Shown: piece after piece, positions 8,544 to 16,655 of the stretch
Layout of the letters: the number at the start of each line of letters is the position of its first letter
Numbering within the stretch: position 1 is the first letter of the stretch
Assembly: GCF_900232825.1 (NCBI RefSeq)
Contig: NZ_OCTP01000010.1
Coordinates: forward strand, 620,001-684,000
Direction: 5' to 3'
Source of the DNA: Anaerococcus sp. Marseille-P3625
GTDB lineage: Bacteria > Bacillota > Clostridia > Tissierellales > Peptoniphilaceae
Length of the DNA: 64,000 nt
Program-made: the position numbers and the translations under genes
The notes under the pieces: model-generated
Seen by the model: the letters and a program-made list of their open reading frames with translations, nothing else
Database searches by the model: none
What the model was told of the DNA's origin: nothing

Positions 8544-9062
8544 TTAATGATCGTATTGAACAAGGGAAATAATTTTATAATCGCTTAGTTTTTCTCTGGC
8601 TTTTAGAGAGGTTAATTCTATTAGGAAAGCAAAAGCTGCTACCTTTGCTCCTTGAGATTCGATTAATTTAGCTGTTGCCTGTGCAGAACCACCAGTAGCT
8701 ATCAAATCGTCGATAATAAGCACCTTATCTCCTTTGTTTAGAGCATCTTTGTGCATTTCAAGTTCATTTTGACCATATTCAAGATCATAAGAAACTTTTT
8801 CAATTTCTGCTGGTAATTTTCCTGGTTTTCTAACTGGTATAAAGCCAACACCAAGTCTATCTGCAAGAGGTGCACCAAAAATAAATCCTCTTGATTCTAT
8901 GCCAACTATATAATCAAAGTCCAAAGAAGCTACTTCTTTTTCCAAAAAGTCTAAAGATTCTTTAAAAGCTTCCTTATCTTTTAGCAAAGTTGTTATATCC
9001 TTAAAAGATATTCCCTCTACTGGATAATCTTCAATTACTCTAATTTTTGATTTTAATTCCAT
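8544..9062 (-). CDS. apt: Adenine phosphoribosyltransferase
   Basis: A 172-residue type I phosphoribosyltransferase that salvages adenine with PRPP to give AMP. It shows the APRT start (IRVIEDYPVEGISFKDITTL), the VGIESRGFIFGAPLA segment, and the PRPP loop VLIIDDLIATGGSA near residues 115-128. ATG 9062 is chosen because GGAGG lies five bases upstream; the ATG at 9074 touches the GGAGG and would be too close. A lone TATAAT (minus strand, 9080-9085) suggests a promoter with a very short leader. The gene is monocistronic, with its own terminator. Confidence 0.97.
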   Translation of the reverse strand: MELKSKIRVIEDYPVEGISFKDITTLLKDKEAFKESLDFLEKEVASLDFDYIVGIESRGFIFGAPLADRLGVGFIPVRKPGKLPAEIEKVSYDLEYGQNELEMHKDALNKGDKVLIIDDLIATGGSAQATAKLIESQGAKVAAFAFLIELTSLKAREKLSDYKIISLVQYDH

Positions 9063-9197
9063 ATCATCCTCCAATTAAAATTATACCCTAAATGAAGCTA
9101 ATTTTTCGAAATAGATATTTTTGTTAAGATTTTTTATGTTGTTTTATTCTTTTAATTTTGGATATAAATATATTGTAATAATAAGGAGGTTATATTT

Positions 9198-9488
9198 ATG
9201 AAATATAGCGTAATCGACCAAGAAAAAAGAGCTCATAATATTTATGAATCAGAAAATCAAGTTGTTACTCATCTAAATATTAAAAAAGGTGAGGAAATTC
9301 CAAGTCATGATAGCCCAATGACTGTAATAGTTGTTATCTATCAAGGAGAAGTTTCTTTTACAGAAGATGGTAATACTTTTGTTATAAAGCCTGGAGATAT
9401 AGTTAGTCTAAAACCTGGAGTTAGTCACAGCTTATTAGCAAAAGCAGATAGTAAGTTAATGGTAATCAAATCAAAATTAGCAGAATAA
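9198..9488 (+). CDS. Small cupin-fold protein
   Basis: A 96-residue single-domain cupin with the two conserved beta motifs: GEEIPSHDSPMTVIVVIYQG (about residues 34-53) and PGDIVSLKPGVSHSLLA (about 67-83). In motif 1 only the first of the usual His pair is present (H-D-S), so metal binding may be weak or altered; the His of motif 2 is kept. The role cannot be told; such proteins bind small ligands or act as sugar-metabolism accessories. AAGGAGG lies nine bases before the ATG. It is divergent from apt and ends in a terminator shared with lepA. Confidence 0.87.
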   Translation: MKYSVIDQEKRAHNIYESENQVVTHLNIKKGEEIPSHDSPMTVIVVIYQGEVSFTEDGNTFVIKPGDIVSLKPGVSHSLLAKADSKLMVIKSKLAE

Positions 9489-9490
9489 CT

Positions 9491-9532
9491 AAAAAAGCGA
9501 TCTAGAAATTTTTCCTGATCGCTTTATTTTTT
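9491..9532. terminator. Bidirectional terminator between the cupin gene and lepA
   Basis: A perfect nine-base stem AAAGCGATC / GATCGCTTT with T runs on both sides: TTTATTTTTTT on plus, and six A residues on plus that become U on minus. It can serve both convergent genes. Confidence 0.87.
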
Positions 9533-11352
9533 TAATTGGTATTTTCGTCGTCGTATTTAAGAACTGCCAAAAATGCATCTTGTGGAACTTCCACATTTCC
9601 TAATTGGCGCATACGCTTCTTGCCTTCTTTTTGTTTTTCAAGAAGCTTTTTCTTTCTAGAAATATCGCCACCATAACATTTGGCAATTACATCTTTTCTC
9701 AAGGCTTTTACAGTTTCTCTAGCTATGATTTTGCCGCCAATGGCTGCTTGAATTGGCACTGCAAATTGTTGGCGAGGAATTTCTTCTTTTAGTTTTTCTA
9801 CAATTGATCTTCCTCTACTATAAGCACTATCTTCATGAACTATAATTGATAGAGCATCGACAACTTCTTCATTTATTAAAATTTCAAGTTTTACAAGTTT
9901 TGCTTTTTGATAGCCTATTAACTCATAATCCAGTGAAGCATAGCCTTTGCTTCTTGATTTTAAAGAGTCAAAAAAGTTATAAATTACTTCGTTTAGTGGA
10001 ATTTTATATTTGATAGAAACTCTCGATTGATCAATATAGGTCATATCAACCATTTCTCCCCTTCTATTTTGAGAAAGATTCATGACCTGTCCTATATAAT
10101 CTTTCGGGGTAATAATTTCTACCATTGTAATAGGCTCTTCTATATATTCAATGTTTGCAGCTTCTGGAAAATCGTTAGGGTTTTGTATCTCAATTTCATC
10201 ATCGGCATTTCTCATCTTTACCTTATATATTACAGATGGAGCTGTTGCGATAATGTTTAAATCATATTCACGCTCTAGTCTCTGGGTTATTATATCCATG
10301 TGTAATAATCCCAAAAATCCTGCACGCAAACCAACACCTAAGGCTTGTGAATTTTCTTGTTCGTAGACCAAGGCTGCATCATTTACCTGTAATTTTTCTA
10401 AGGCGTCACGAAGTTTATCAAAGCTTTCCCCTTCTGCTGGATAGATTCCAGAATAAACCATAGGCAAAACTTCTTTGTAACCCTCAAGTGCTTTTGCTGT
10501 AGGATTGTTGGCATTTGTTATGGTATCACCAACTCTTGCATCCTTAACTTCTTTTATACTTGCTTCTATAAAACCAACATCACCTGATCTTAATTCCTTG
10601 GTTTCTATACGAGTTCTCATGGTGTAGCCTACTGTATTTACTTCATAGGTCTTACCTGTATTCATCATTTTTATCGTATCGCCTGGTCTTACAATTCCTT
10701 CAAAAATTCTCACATAGCAAATTACTCCTCTGTAAGAATCATAATATGAATCAAATATCAAGGCTTTAAGAGGCTTATCATCGTGATCTTCAGGAGCCGG
10801 AATATTTTTTACTATATCTTCTAAAACATCTTCAATATTTAAACCTGTTTTAGCAGAAACTAGTGGTATGTTATCGGTATCTAAGCCTATTTGACTTTCA
10901 ATTTCAGCTTTTGCTTCATCAACTCTTGCAGATGGCAAGTCGATTTTGTTTAATACTGGCAAAATTTCCAAATTTTGTTCTAAAGCAAGATATGTATTTG
11001 CAAGAGTTTGTGCTTCAACTCCTTGAGAAGCATCCACAACAAGAATAGCACCCTCACAAGCTTTAAGAGATCTTGAAACCTCATAATTAAAATCAACATG
11101 TCCTGGGGTATCTATTAGATTTAGATCGTAAATCTTACCATCTTTTGCTGAATAATGAATTTTTATTGACTTTAATTTTATAGTAATCCCACGTTCTCTT
11201 TCTAGTTCCATATCATCGAGAATTTGGTTGCTTACTTCTCTAAAATCAATATTTTCAGATTTTTCTATAAGTCTATCAGCCAAGGTGCTTTTACCATGAT
11301 CTATATGGGCTATTATCGAAAAATTTCTAATGTTATCTTTTTTTGTACTCAT
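9532..11352 (-). CDS. lepA: Elongation factor 4 (LepA)
   Basis: A 606-residue translational GTPase that acts on stalled ribosomes (back-translocation or biogenesis). The G1 motif AHIDHGKST is at residues 15-23, G3 is DTPGHVDF, and G4 is NKIDLP near residue 135. EF-G-like domains II, III and V follow, and the LepA-specific C-terminal domain ([19 protein letters not shown]) near residue 560 separates it from EF-G and TypA. It follows lepB without a gap. The lepB-lepA pairing is known in several bacteria. Confidence 0.98.
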   Translation of the reverse strand: MSTKKDNIRNFSIIAHIDHGKSTLADRLIEKSENIDFREVSNQILDDMELERERGITIKLKSIKIHYSAKDGKIYDLNLIDTPGHVDFNYEVSRSLKACEGAILVVDASQGVEAQTLANTYLALEQNLEILPVLNKIDLPSARVDEAKAEIESQIGLDTDNIPLVSAKTGLNIEDVLEDIVKNIPAPEDHDDKPLKALIFDSYYDSYRGVICYVRIFEGIVRPGDTIKMMNTGKTYEVNTVGYTMRTRIETKELRSGDVGFIEASIKEVKDARVGDTITNANNPTAKALEGYKEVLPMVYSGIYPAEGESFDKLRDALEKLQVNDAALVYEQENSQALGVGLRAGFLGLLHMDIITQRLEREYDLNIIATAPSVIYKVKMRNADDEIEIQNPNDFPEAANIEYIEEPITMVEIITPKDYIGQVMNLSQNRRGEMVDMTYIDQSRVSIKYKIPLNEVIYNFFDSLKSRSKGYASLDYELIGYQKAKLVKLEILINEEVVDALSIIVHEDSAYSRGRSIVEKLKEEIPRQQFAVPIQAAIGGKIIARETVKALRKDVIAKCYGGDISRKKKLLEKQKEGKKRMRQLGNVEVPQDAFLAVLKYDDENTN

Positions 11353-11964
11353 CTAATTTGTCTTTTCTCCATAAGGATTGTTATCTATTAAACCAAAATC
11401 AGAAAATGGATAAAATCTAAAGAAAGCGTGTCCTACTATTTCATCTTTTGAAATTGGTCCAAAGTTTCTTGAATCGTTGCTTGCACCTTCTAATCTATTA
11501 TCTCCCATGACAAAATATTCATTTTCTGAAAGTTTCCATTCTAATCCGTCATTTTCTGGCAAAGTATAATCTACAGAAGTATAAGGTTCTTGTAGCTGTT
11601 CACCATTTAGATAAACTTTGTCATCTTTTAGTGAAATTGTATCTCCAGGAATTCCTATAACTCTTTTTACATAAAGTCTATTAGGATAATCTGGAGCATC
11701 CAAAATTACAATTTGTCCTCTTTTATAGCTTGTAAAATGCTTACTTATTTTATTTACCAAGAGCATATCATCATGATGAAGAGTATTAAGCATTGATTTG
11801 CCGGAAACTCTTGTAGCATCAACAATGAAAAGTTTAAGAACTAAGGCTATCACTAAAGCTGTAAGAATTGTCTTTATCCAATCTATGATAGTATCTTTTA
11901 AGCTATCCTTCTTTACTTCTTTTTTATTTTTTTGTATTTTTATCTTCTCTTTATTATCTTCCAT
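11353..11964 (-). CDS. lepB: Signal peptidase I
   Basis: A 203-residue membrane serine protease that cleaves signal peptides outside the cell membrane. A basic cytoplasmic N-terminus is followed by one membrane segment (about residues 30-48). The catalytic Ser57 lies in SGKSMLNTL and the general base Lys100 in RLYVKRVIGIPGD. The C-terminal box MGDNRLEGASNDSRNFGP is also present. Its length fits Gram-positive type I enzymes. GAGGAG lies six bases before the ATG. It would process the exported proteins in this window, such as the surface protein at 44260-45825. Confidence 0.97.
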   Translation of the reverse strand: MEDNKEKIKIQKNKKEVKKDSLKDTIIDWIKTILTALVIALVLKLFIVDATRVSGKSMLNTLHHDDMLLVNKISKHFTSYKRGQIVILDAPDYPNRLYVKRVIGIPGDTISLKDDKVYLNGEQLQEPYTSVDYTLPENDGLEWKLSENEYFVMGDNRLEGASNDSRNFGPISKDEIVGHAFFRFYPFSDFGLIDNNPYGEKTN

Positions 11965-12041
11965 AAATTTCTCCTCGTATTCTCTTATATTATAAACTAA
12001 AATTAAAAAACTTCAAAAATATAAATTTTTAGCAATTCCAC

Positions 12042-12070
12042 TTGTAAAATATACAAATGTATGGTAGAAT
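12042..12070 (+). promoter_or_regulatory. rpsT promoter
   Basis: TTGTAA (12042-12047), a 17-bp spacer and TAGAAT (12065-12070), giving a leader of about 35 bases before the S20 start. Confidence 0.65.
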
Positions 12071-12113
12071 AAATCAGTCAAGCAAAAATAAAAGCAAGAA
12101 AGAAGGTGAAAAT

Positions 12114-12383
12114 ATGGCAAATATCAAATCAGCAAAAAAGAGAATTGAAACAAACAAAAGAGATACTCTAAGAAATAAATCTCGCAAGTCTGAAATCAAA
12201 ACTTATATCAAAAAATTTGATCAAGCTTTAGAAGCTGGTGATTTAGACAATGCTAATCAAATCTTCAAACACGTTGACAAAAGATTAAAACAAGCTGAAT
12301 CTAAGAATGTATTCCACAAAAATAAAGTTGCTAGAACAAGTTCTAGATTACAAAAAGCTTTAAACAAGGCACAAAACGCATAA
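12114..12383 (+). CDS. rpsT: 30S ribosomal protein S20
   Basis: An 89-residue, very basic protein with the S20 start MANIKSAKKRIETNKRD and RNKSRKSEIKTYIKKF, ending in VHHK-like FHKNKVARTSSRLQKAL. It binds 16S rRNA early in 30S assembly. The start is ATG 12114 with AAGGTG seven bases upstream; an upstream in-frame ATG (12057) lies before the -10 region and is rejected. It is monocistronic, divergent from lepB-lepA and convergent with holA. Confidence 0.98.
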   Translation: MANIKSAKKRIETNKRDTLRNKSRKSEIKTYIKKFDQALEAGDLDNANQIFKHVDKRLKQAESKNVFHKNKVARTSSRLQKALNKAQNA

Positions 12384-12384
12384 T

Positions 12385-12446
12385 AAAATGAGTAATTATC
12401 AGTATTGGATCCTCACATATGATTACTGATAGTTACTCATTTTTTA
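12385..12446 (+). terminator. rpsT terminator
   Basis: A long stem AAATGAGTAATTATCAGTA / TACTGATAGTTACTCATTT with one mismatch pair, followed by TTTTTTATTT. It also overlaps the end of the convergent holA. Confidence 0.87.
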
Positions 12447-13457
12447 TTTGCATATTTTATTTATAAAAATTAAAGTTTCTCTTTTCATATCAAAATCTTG
12501 AGATTTTTGTCTAATTTCCATATCAAAAAGTCTTTTGTGAGCGGAAAATAAGTCATCCAAAGTGAAATTTTTTTCAAATTCCCTTAGTTTTTTAAGTTCA
12601 TAAGTTCCTATGGAAATATTTTTCATTATAAAAGAATCGTTCTTGCCATTAATTTTTAGTGTCTTATAGGCTATTAAATTTCTAATTTGTCTTATAATCA
12701 TATGAAAAATCATAAATAAATCATCATCTTTTTCCGCCATTTTTAGATATATTTCTGAAGCGGATTTTGCATTTCTCATACTTATAGCATCAGTTAAATT
12801 AAAAATATTTAAGTTTAATATCTCATCAAGCTGATTTCTTACATCTTCAATTTTTATAATCTCATCAGTTGAATTTGCTATTATTTTATCAATTGTGTTT
12901 ACAACTTCATATAAGTCGATTTCGCTATCTTTTTGTAGATAAGAAAATCTATCGATAATTTCTCCTATCATAGATTTTTGTATTTTTTTATTATTTCTAA
13001 CAAATCTTCTTCCAATAAAAGTTTCAAGGTCTTTTTTGCTAAGTCTTTCAATTTTTACAATATTAGCATATTTTTCTACTTTTTTATAAAACTTTCCTTT
13101 AAAAGGTCTATTATCAGAAAAAATCAAGAAATTTGCATAATCCGGGAAATTTTCAAGGTCCTTTGTGATATTTGCAAGTATTTCTTCATAATCTTTTATA
13201 GAGTTTTTTGAAAGATCTATATTTTTCCAGACTATATATTTTTTTTCTTCCATAACTGGATATGTTTCGTAGGCTGTTTTAATGGTTTCAAAATCACACA
13301 AACCTTTTATTTCTATATAATTAAAATCAGCAATATTAACCAAAGTTTTTGTCGTTTCAATAATGCTATCAGATAGAAATTTTTCTTCTGAATCTATAAG
13401 ATAAATTCCTTTTGTATTTTTATCTAGCAGATTATTCATAAATTCTTTGTAATTCAT
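12444..13457 (-). CDS. holA: DNA polymerase III delta subunit
   Basis: A 337-residue clamp-loader subunit that opens the sliding clamp. Seen are the N-terminal AAA-like region (NKGIYLIDSEEKFLSD-like start, about residues 15-35), the middle EEILANITKDLENFPDYANF part and the C-terminal helical collar (DDDLFMIFHMIIRQIRNLI near residue 235). There is no functional Walker motif, as is normal for delta. It lies downstream of comEC on the same strand with a 116-bp gap, an order also found in other Firmicutes (comEC-holA-rpsT). Confidence 0.93.
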   Translation of the reverse strand: MNYKEFMNNLLDKNTKGIYLIDSEEKFLSDSIIETTKTLVNIADFNYIEIKGLCDFETIKTAYETYPVMEEKKYIVWKNIDLSKNSIKDYEEILANITKDLENFPDYANFLIFSDNRPFKGKFYKKVEKYANIVKIERLSKKDLETFIGRRFVRNNKKIQKSMIGEIIDRFSYLQKDSEIDLYEVVNTIDKIIANSTDEIIKIEDVRNQLDEILNLNIFNLTDAISMRNAKSASEIYLKMAEKDDDLFMIFHMIIRQIRNLIAYKTLKINGKNDSFIMKNISIGTYELKKLREFEKNFTLDDLFSAHKRLFDMEIRQKSQDFDMKRETLIFINKICK

Positions 13458-13573
13458 TTAATCTCATTTCCTTTTATTGATAATACCTGTATTTTATTTT
13501 TTATGCACCAAAAAAATTAAAAAGTTCAAGCTTAAACCATCGAAAGAAGTTTATAATATAAATGCTGAAATTT

Positions 13574-15754
13574 TCATCTAAAATATCCACCTTTCAAATA
13601 TGGAGCTATTTTTACTTTTTTATAAAAACTAATTTTTACTAATCCATCTTTTTGGCTATTATAAATTTTTACCCCTGATAAATTTTCTATAACTTCCTTG
13701 TGTGGATGTCCATATATATTATTTCTACCTGCAGATATTAGAGCTACTTTTGGCTTTACATTGGATAAAAAATATTTAGAAGTAGAAGATCTTGACCCAT
13801 GATGAGATACTTTTAATATATCGGCTCTTAAATCTAATTTATCTTCATATTCTTTTGGCAAATCTCCCAAAGTTAGTATCTTTTTTCCTTTTATATTAAT
13901 CATAAATCCTGTTGAATGGCTATTTTCTTCTCCTTCAATTCCTTGAAAAACGCATTTCATTGTCCCATTTTTAAGTTTTATTTCCTGGTTTTCTTTTATA
14001 ACTTTTGCCTTATATTTTTTGATTATTTTTTTATTTAATGGCCCTGTTATTAGACATTCAACTTTGAAATTGTCGTATAAAATCTTTAAATTTCCACTAT
14101 GATCTGAGTCTTCGTGAGAGATAAAAACTCCCTTTATTTTTTTTATTCCTAGTGATTTAAGATAAGGAACTAAAATTCTTTGACCTGAGTCATAATCATC
14201 GTATTTGGGACCACCTACATCAAATAAGTAATAATCACATCCATCATTTAACAAAAATGCATCTCCTTGACCAATATCTATCATAGAAAAGCTTACTTCA
14301 GGTTTTAGCAAATCTTTTATAGGACTTATGCTTACAAAAAGTAAATTTATTATAAGAAATTTTTTAAAAAAAGCCTTATTAGATTTTTTTATGTAGATTA
14401 GCGTTAAAACTAACAAATAAAAATATATGCAAATTAAAATGCTAGGATGGGCAAAGTCAATTGTTAGAAATTTTATTTTGTTTAATAGATAGCTAATATT
14501 TGTAATACTTAAAACAAGATAATTAAGTATTGTAAAAACTGGTTTTAGAAAAGCTTTCGCCAATGGATAGAGCAAAGTTATGCCAAAAATCAAATACATA
14601 GCTAGGGTAAAAATTGGAACTATCAAAAAGTTTGCCAAGATGCTTAATAGATTTATTTTACCAAAATAATAAATTGAAAATGGAAAAAGTGTAGCCTGAA
14701 TAGTAGCTGTAAATCCAAGATTTTCCATTATAAGCTTATCCTTAAAATACTTTTTAAATTTTGGATAGATTAAGTAAACTCCACTTGTTGCAACAAAAGA
14801 TAAAATAAAGCCAGAGTTTAATATAGCAAAGGGATTAACTAATAAAATTAGTGTAGCTGCTATTAGCAAAGCTTTGATTTTATCGAAAGGCTTCTTGTAC
14901 AAAAATCCTAAAAATCCTATCAAATTAACCAACAAAACTCTTATAACAGAAAATGGAAAAGCAATTAAATATCCATAAAATAAGCAGGTAGAAAGAGCAA
15001 AAATGTAAGCCTTTTTGTAATCTAAATTAAAAATATTAAAAATAAAAATAATAGATGCAAAAAGCAAATCGATATGAAGACCAGAAACTGCCAAAATATG
15101 AGATAGTCCCAGATCTCTAATATCGTTATTTTCCAGCAAATTTTCCCCTAAAATAACCGAAATTACAAAAGAGGATGATTTCTTGCTTAGATTTTTTTCA
15201 TATATATCGTGGATATAAGAATAAAATTTTCTCCTTAATTTTAATAAAAAATTAGAAGTTTCCCCTATTTTTTTAAATTCTTTTATATCAAGATTACTTG
15301 CTACATTTTTGGAAATCAGATAATTTCTATAATTGAAAAGATTTGGATTGGTATTTCTATTTGGAATATTAATATCGGCATCAACAAATAGTTTATCCCC
15401 TATTTCGAATTCATAATCAGAGAAAATGACCGATTTCTCCTTGATTTTTTTACCCTTTACTCTTACAAAATACCTATAAGAATCCTTTGTTTCTCTTTTT
15501 TGAAGAATTGTTACATTAGCCTTGATATTTTTGAAACCTTTTAGCTTATAAGAATTAAAGTTTAGAAGACTTAATGAAAATCCCAGACCAATGCCAAGGC
15601 TTATAAGTAAGTATTTCTTGTCAATAAAAAGTAAAATTATAGATATTACTAAGATAAATCCTAGTAAAACAAGCGGATTAAGATTTTCAAAATTAATGAA
15701 AATTCCAATTCCACTTACTAAAGAAATCAAAAATAAAAAAATAAACTTTCTCAT
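13574..15754 (-). CDS. comEC: ComEC/Rec2 DNA-uptake channel
   Basis: A 726-residue polytopic protein that moves single-stranded DNA across the membrane during transformation. Two to three N-terminal membrane segments are followed by an OB-like extracellular part (about residues 65-155). The Competence domain with many membrane segments comes next (GLSHILAVSGLHIDLLFAS near residue 222). A C-terminal metallo-beta-lactamase domain ends it, with MIDIGQGDAFLL and SHEDSDHSGNLKIL carrying the metal-binding residues. All three parts are present, so it appears intact. An extended -10 (TGATATAAT, minus strand 15772-15779) lies close upstream. No other com genes are in the window. Confidence 0.96.
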   Translation of the reverse strand: MRKFIFLFLISLVSGIGIFINFENLNPLVLLGFILVISIILLFIDKKYLLISLGIGLGFSLSLLNFNSYKLKGFKNIKANVTILQKRETKDSYRYFVRVKGKKIKEKSVIFSDYEFEIGDKLFVDADINIPNRNTNPNLFNYRNYLISKNVASNLDIKEFKKIGETSNFLLKLRRKFYSYIHDIYEKNLSKKSSSFVISVILGENLLENNDIRDLGLSHILAVSGLHIDLLFASIIFIFNIFNLDYKKAYIFALSTCLFYGYLIAFPFSVIRVLLVNLIGFLGFLYKKPFDKIKALLIAATLILLVNPFAILNSGFILSFVATSGVYLIYPKFKKYFKDKLIMENLGFTATIQATLFPFSIYYFGKINLLSILANFLIVPIFTLAMYLIFGITLLYPLAKAFLKPVFTILNYLVLSITNISYLLNKIKFLTIDFAHPSILICIYFYLLVLTLIYIKKSNKAFFKKFLIINLLFVSISPIKDLLKPEVSFSMIDIGQGDAFLLNDGCDYYLFDVGGPKYDDYDSGQRILVPYLKSLGIKKIKGVFISHEDSDHSGNLKILYDNFKVECLITGPLNKKIIKKYKAKVIKENQEIKLKNGTMKCVFQGIEGEENSHSTGFMINIKGKKILTLGDLPKEYEDKLDLRADILKVSHHGSRSSTSKYFLSNVKPKVALISAGRNNIYGHPHKEVIENLSGVKIYNSQKDGLVKISFYKKVKIAPYLKGGYFR

Positions 15755-15771
15755 GGCCTTTCCTCGGGTAT

Positions 15772-15779
15772 ATTATATC
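15772..15779 (-). promoter_or_regulatory. comEC extended -10 promoter
   Basis: TGATATAAT on the minus strand with no clear -35. It would give a short leader that contains the AGGAAAGG ribosome site. Confidence 0.5.
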
Positions 15780-15819
15780 ATAAGAATTTATTTAAAGATG
15801 AAATTTATAGGAGAGAAAA

Positions 15820-16446
15820 ATGCAAAAATTATATATGGACTACCCAGAAATTTCAAAAATAAAAGCAAATATAATCTCAAGACGCTATCTAGATGACAAA
15901 ACTCAAATAATCCTAGATAGGACAATTTTTATGCCAAATTCAAAAGAATTTTTAGCTGATAAGGGAACTATCTCTGCTATGGAAGTTTTAAATGTAGAAG
16001 AAAAAAAGGACAATATAATCCACACCATCCAAGGAAAGCCTCAAAAATCCGAAGTTTTTCTTGATCTTGATATGACAAACAGAAGAAAAAATCTCTCTTA
16101 TAACACCGCTTACATAATTTTTAAGCTAATTTTTGATTCTTTTTATAGGTCAAGCTCCATAAATCTAATAAGAAAAGAGGAAGATTTTTTCATTGAAGTA
16201 AATGATTTTTATGATGTTTTTGATGAAAAATTAATACTTGATCAAATAAATTTTCTAATAGGAGCTAATCTAAAAATTGAAAGCAAACAAGGAATTACAA
16301 AAATTGACCCTATTGGAGATGTGATCAATAATTTTATTTGCTTTGATTATACAGGAAAAGTTCGTGGACTTGTTTTTGAAAATATAGACGTAAACAAAAG
16401 TTCTCTTAAAATAAAAATAAAAGCTTGTGACGATATTCTAAAATGA
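15820..16446 (+). CDS. Degenerate AlaX / AlaRS-editing-domain homologue
   Basis: A 208-residue protein. Residues 30-51 (IILDRTIFMPN, then LADKGTI) match the start of the alanyl-tRNA editing fold, followed by IIHTIQG and a region RRKNLSYNTAYIIF. In AlaX and AlaRS this last stretch reads R...HTAxH and binds zinc; here it is N95-T-A-Y-I99, so both His are gone. The later CxxxH pair is C174-x3-T178, and the glycine-rich GGGQ loop is replaced by NSKEF. Three of four zinc ligands are therefore missing, and hydrolysis of mischarged tRNA is unlikely. It is divergent from comEC and has a clean AGGAGAG ribosome site and its own terminator. It may be a tRNA-binding pseudoenzyme. Confidence 0.72.
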   Translation: MQKLYMDYPEISKIKANIISRRYLDDKTQIILDRTIFMPNSKEFLADKGTISAMEVLNVEEKKDNIIHTIQGKPQKSEVFLDLDMTNRRKNLSYNTAYIIFKLIFDSFYRSSSINLIRKEEDFFIEVNDFYDVFDEKLILDQINFLIGANLKIESKQGITKIDPIGDVINNFICFDYTGKVRGLVFENIDVNKSSLKIKIKACDDILK

Positions 16447-16472
16447 CGGTTTGATGCCGTCATTTTTTAATT
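16442..16472 (+). terminator. Terminator of the AlaX-like gene
   Basis: A seven-base stem AATGACGG / CCGTCATT around TTTGATG, followed by TTTTTTAATTTT. The stem starts inside the stop codon. Confidence 0.88.
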
Positions 16473-16485
16473 TTATTTAAAAGTA

Positions 16486-16514
16486 TTTACATTAAATTAA
16501 TAAAGTGATATAAT
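16486..16514 (+). promoter_or_regulatory. Promoter of the ABC exporter operon
   Basis: TTTACA (16486-16491), a 17-bp spacer and a perfect TATAAT (16509-16514), followed by a leader of about 130 bases before the first transporter gene. Confidence 0.8.
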
Positions 16515-16544
16515 TTTATCATATTTTATGAAAGGAGTAGAAAA

Positions 16545-16589
16545 ATGACAAAATTAAGAAATAGAAAATTCGGAGAAAAATGTAACTAA
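16545..16589 (+). CDS. Short leader peptide ahead of the ABC exporter
   Basis: A 14-codon reading frame, MTKLRNRKFGEKCN, with a good ribosome site (AAAGGAG, eight bases upstream) and just downstream of a consensus promoter. It is basic, with one Cys next to the end. Its stop is followed at once by a stable hairpin (16590-16620) and then the ABC genes. This is the layout of regulatory leader peptides such as BmrB of the Bacillus BmrCD exporter. A peptide substrate of the exporter is an alternative. It is too short for homology by eye. Confidence 0.6.
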   Translation: MTKLRNRKFGEKCN

Positions 16590-16651
16590 AGTCATTGTAA
16601 GTAAATACCTTACCTTGACTAAGAAAATCAAGGAGGTCGAGGTTTATCCTC
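16590..16651 (+). promoter_or_regulatory. Leader RNA hairpins between the leader peptide and the ABC genes
   Basis: Hairpin 1 is AGTCA-tt-GTAAG / CTTAC-ct-TGACT (16590-16620) with no U run, so it is not a terminator. Then comes AAGGAGG (16630-16636), 19 bases before ATG 16656, too far for normal initiation. Hairpin 2, GAGG-TTTAT-CCTC (16639-16651), sits between them and would bring the effective spacing to about six bases. This suggests structure-dependent translation. Confidence 0.5.
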
Positions 16652-16655
16652 ATAT

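Noticed and set aside
12057-12113. A longer N-terminus for ribosomal protein S20
   Set aside because: The upstream ATG is within the promoter and has no ribosome site. S20 starts at MANIKSAKKR.
16590-16620. Hairpin after the leader peptide as a transcription terminator
   Set aside because: It is followed by AAGAAAATC, not a U run. A role in translation or RNA stability is more likely.
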